Assembly: GCA_011523445.1 (NCBI GenBank)
Contig: WTGT01000326.1
Coordinates: forward strand, 1-8,543
Length of the DNA: 8,543 bases
Source: Paracoccaceae bacterium
GTDB lineage: Bacteria > Pseudomonadota > Alphaproteobacteria > Rhodobacterales > Rhodobacteraceae
Reading direction: 5' to 3'
Shown in pieces: positions 6,980 through 8,543 of this stretch. Made by a program: the position numbers and the translations under genes. The notes under the pieces were generated by a model that did no database searches, was not told where the DNA came from, and was given only the letters and a program-made list of their open reading frames with translations. Each line of letters begins with the position of its first letter. The stretch's first letter is position 1.

Positions 6980-7064
6980 CTCTTACATCAATCTGGAAAA
7001 AAATGTTGAAAAGGTTATCTAATCTTAATAGGCAGTAGTTTCGAATTTTAGTTAGGAGAAAAGT

Positions 7065-7664
7065 ATGACATTTAAATTACCCGAACTTCCCTATTCGCAT
7101 GGCGATCTTGCCAGTGGAGGTATGTCCCAGGAAACTTTGGAATATCACCACGGCCTCCATCATAATGCCTACGTGGAAAACGGAAATAAGTTGATTGCCG
7201 GGACCGAATGGGAAAACAAATCACTTGAAGAAATAGTGGTCGGTACCTATCAAAGTGGCGCTGTTGCCCAGAATGGTATTTTCAACAATGCGTCCCAACA
7301 CTGGAACCATTGTCAGTTTTGGGAAATGATGGGACCAGGTAATTCGGGGATGCCATCCGAACTGGTATCAGCCATCGTCGATAATTTCGGTTCAGTGGAT
7401 TCTTTCAAGGAAAACTTTGTTGCATCTGGTGTTGGACAATTTGGGTCCGGCTGGGTTTGGCTGGTAAAGGATAAAGATGGTTCTCTCAAAATAACCAAAA
7501 CTGAGAATGGTGTTAATCCTCTCTGCTTTGGACAAACTGCCTTGCTGGGATGTGATGTCTGGGAACATTCCTATTACATTGATTTCAGAAACAAGCGACC
7601 AGGTTATCTGACCAATTTCCTTGATAACCTTGTCAATTGGGAAAACGTGGCAAGCAGGATGTAA
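7065..7664 (+). CDS. sodB: Superoxide dismutase, Fe/Mn family
   Basis: Converts superoxide to oxygen and hydrogen peroxide. With no signal peptide (MTFKLPELPYSHGDL), it should act in the cytoplasm. The 199 residues carry all four metal ligands: H28 (LEYHHGLHH), H82 (QHWNH), and D164 and H168 (DVWEHSYYIDF). Compared with E. coli SodB there is a short insertion before GIFNNAS, as in alphaproteobacterial homologues. Overall similarity is to the iron type, and Q78 sits where iron enzymes have their active-site glutamine (E. coli SodB Q69). Q157, in FGQTALLGCDVWEH, sits where E. coli SodB has A141 and manganese enzymes have theirs. Metal preference is therefore uncertain and it may be cambialistic. 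The start is supported by AGGAG about ten bases before ATG. The RarD-like gene begins 39 bases after the stop and may share the message. Confidence 0.96.
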   Translation: MTFKLPELPYSHGDLASGGMSQETLEYHHGLHHNAYVENGNKLIAGTEWENKSLEEIVVGTYQSGAVAQNGIFNNASQHWNHCQFWEMMGPGNSGMPSELVSAIVDNFGSVDSFKENFVASGVGQFGSGWVWLVKDKDGSLKITKTENGVNPLCFGQTALLGCDVWEHSYYIDFRNKRPGYLTNFLDNLVNWENVASRM

Positions 7665-7703
7665 ATTTACATCAAACCCTTTCCAACATAAGTCCTAATC
7701 AAG

Positions 7704-8543
7704 ATGAGAGAGGGTAGTAAAGGTGTACTGGCCATGGCTTTGGCCAGTACAATTTGGGGATTTACCGGCTATTATTTCAAGTTGCTTGACCAAGCTTCCC
7801 ATTGGGAAGTTTTGGCTCAAAGAATTTTCTGGTCACTGTTAACATTCCTGTTGATTATATTCCTTCGAAAAAAAATCAGGGAATTCCTGTTACTGCTATT
7901 TTCCGACGCACGAACCACAATCAAGTTCTTTTTCGGTAGTACGATGATTACCCTGAACTGGATAATATTCCTGTTTGCTGTTCAAAACGGTTATGCAACC
8001 GAAACAAGCTTGGGGTATTTTATTTTCCCTCTCACAACTGTCTTGGTAGGATCCATTTTTCTAAAGGAAAAATTTACTCGCTGGCAGTGGATCGCTTTGG
8101 GAATAGCTACTATAGGGGTGGGAATACTGACAATCAGCAAGGGAGTTCTCCCTTGGATACCATTGAGTTTGGCAATTACCTTCCTGGCATACGGACTTGT
8201 AAAGAAAAATCTGACGGTAGACCCTATTATGTCCGTTACGACTGATGTACTTCTTGTGGCACCAATTGCCTTCGGTTTTTTGGTTTATGTACATTTGTCT
8301 GGTGTCGAGGTAGTGGGAGCCAAGCCAGTAGGTTTTTTTGGTATTGATCCCTTTTATACGGTCATGTATTTATTTTCCGGCTTGTTTACTGCAGGCCCCC
8401 TAATCCTGCTTACCTATTCGACCTCTCGTATCAAATATACAGAGGTTGGACTGATCCAGTATCTCAACCCAACCTTGCAGTTTCTGCTGGCAACTCTTGT
8501 TATTGGAGAAGTTGTTACCAACGCAATGTTGGTATGCTTTTGC
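7704..8543 (+). CDS. rarD: RarD-type EamA transporter, C-terminus cut off by window edge
   Basis: Inner-membrane protein of the EamA (drug/metabolite transporter) superfamily, RarD branch. Substrates of RarD proteins are largely unknown; the original E. coli name came from a chloramphenicol-sensitivity phenotype. The frame runs 280 codons without a stop, probably lacking only some 15-25 residues of about 300. EamA repeat 1 shows KGVLAMALASTIWGFTGYYF (6-25), then E35, AQRIFWS (38-44), NW (85-86) and SLGYFIFPL (102-110). Repeat 2 ends with VGLIQYLNPTLQF (G249 to F260) and the GE pair at 268-269. In RarD the motif is usually SLGYFINPL, so F108 replaces the common asparagine. ATG 7704 gives the expected short N-terminus before KGVLA, but its ribosome site is weak. 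The 39-base gap after the SOD gene permits co-transcription. Confidence 0.9.
   Translation, partial: MREGSKGVLAMALASTIWGFTGYYFKLLDQASHWEVLAQRIFWSLLTFLLIIFLRKKIREFLLLLFSDARTTIKFFFGSTMITLNWIIFLFAVQNGYATETSLGYFIFPLTTVLVGSIFLKEKFTRWQWIALGIATIGVGILTISKGVLPWIPLSLAITFLAYGLVKKNLTVDPIMSVTTDVLLVAPIAFGFLVYVHLSGVEVVGAKPVGFFGIDPFYTVMYLFSGLFTAGPLILLTYSTSRIKYTEVGLIQYLNPTLQFLLATLVIGEVVTNAMLVCFC

Noticed and set aside
8061..8294. Minus-strand frame opposite the RarD-like gene
   Set aside because: The plus strand encodes a continuous EamA protein here, and the antisense product has no family features.

Overview
The window looks like chromosomal DNA of an A+T-leaning alphaproteobacterium. The evidence is the style of the proteins: a YajC with a PAFAQAAG-type N-terminus, separate SecD and SecF proteins directly after yajC, and an Fe/Mn superoxide dismutase ending in the alphaproteobacterial-style segment FGQTALLGCDVWEHSYYIDF. 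I cannot fix the genus. All coding genes are recognisable housekeeping, membrane or stress proteins. There are no insertion sequences, phage genes, tRNAs or CRISPR arrays.

Layout. (1) Positions 1-1098, minus strand: most of serS (seryl-tRNA synthetase), running off the left edge. (2) Positions 1099-1548: a gene-free divergent region of 450 bases that is unusually rich in inverted repeats. Its most interesting part, about 1278-1420, could encode a small structured RNA. It has an 11-base match to the 5' bubble region of E. coli 6S RNA, a strong terminal stem and a paired base, but the assignment is tentative. (3) Positions 1549-5420, plus strand: yajC, secD, secF and a TSUP-family membrane protein. 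The first three encode the accessory complex of the Sec translocase, which uses the proton gradient to complete protein export. The TSUP gene starts eight bases after the secF stop with a TTG codon and is probably co-transcribed. (4) Positions 5421-5778: gene-free. (5) Positions 5779-6843: an integral-membrane acyltransferase of the OpgC/acyltransferase-3 type. (6) Positions 7065-8543: a superoxide dismutase (sodB-like), followed 39 bases later by a RarD-type EamA transporter that runs off the right edge.

How they fit together: only the yajC-secD-secF block is a functional unit that can be argued from sequence. TSUP, acyltransferase, SOD and RarD appear to be independent functions sharing a strand. 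I see no convincing unknown multi-gene system. The points that merit a second look are the 6S-like RNA candidate, the SOD with both the iron-type and manganese-type second-shell glutamines, and the leader regions of the sec operon.
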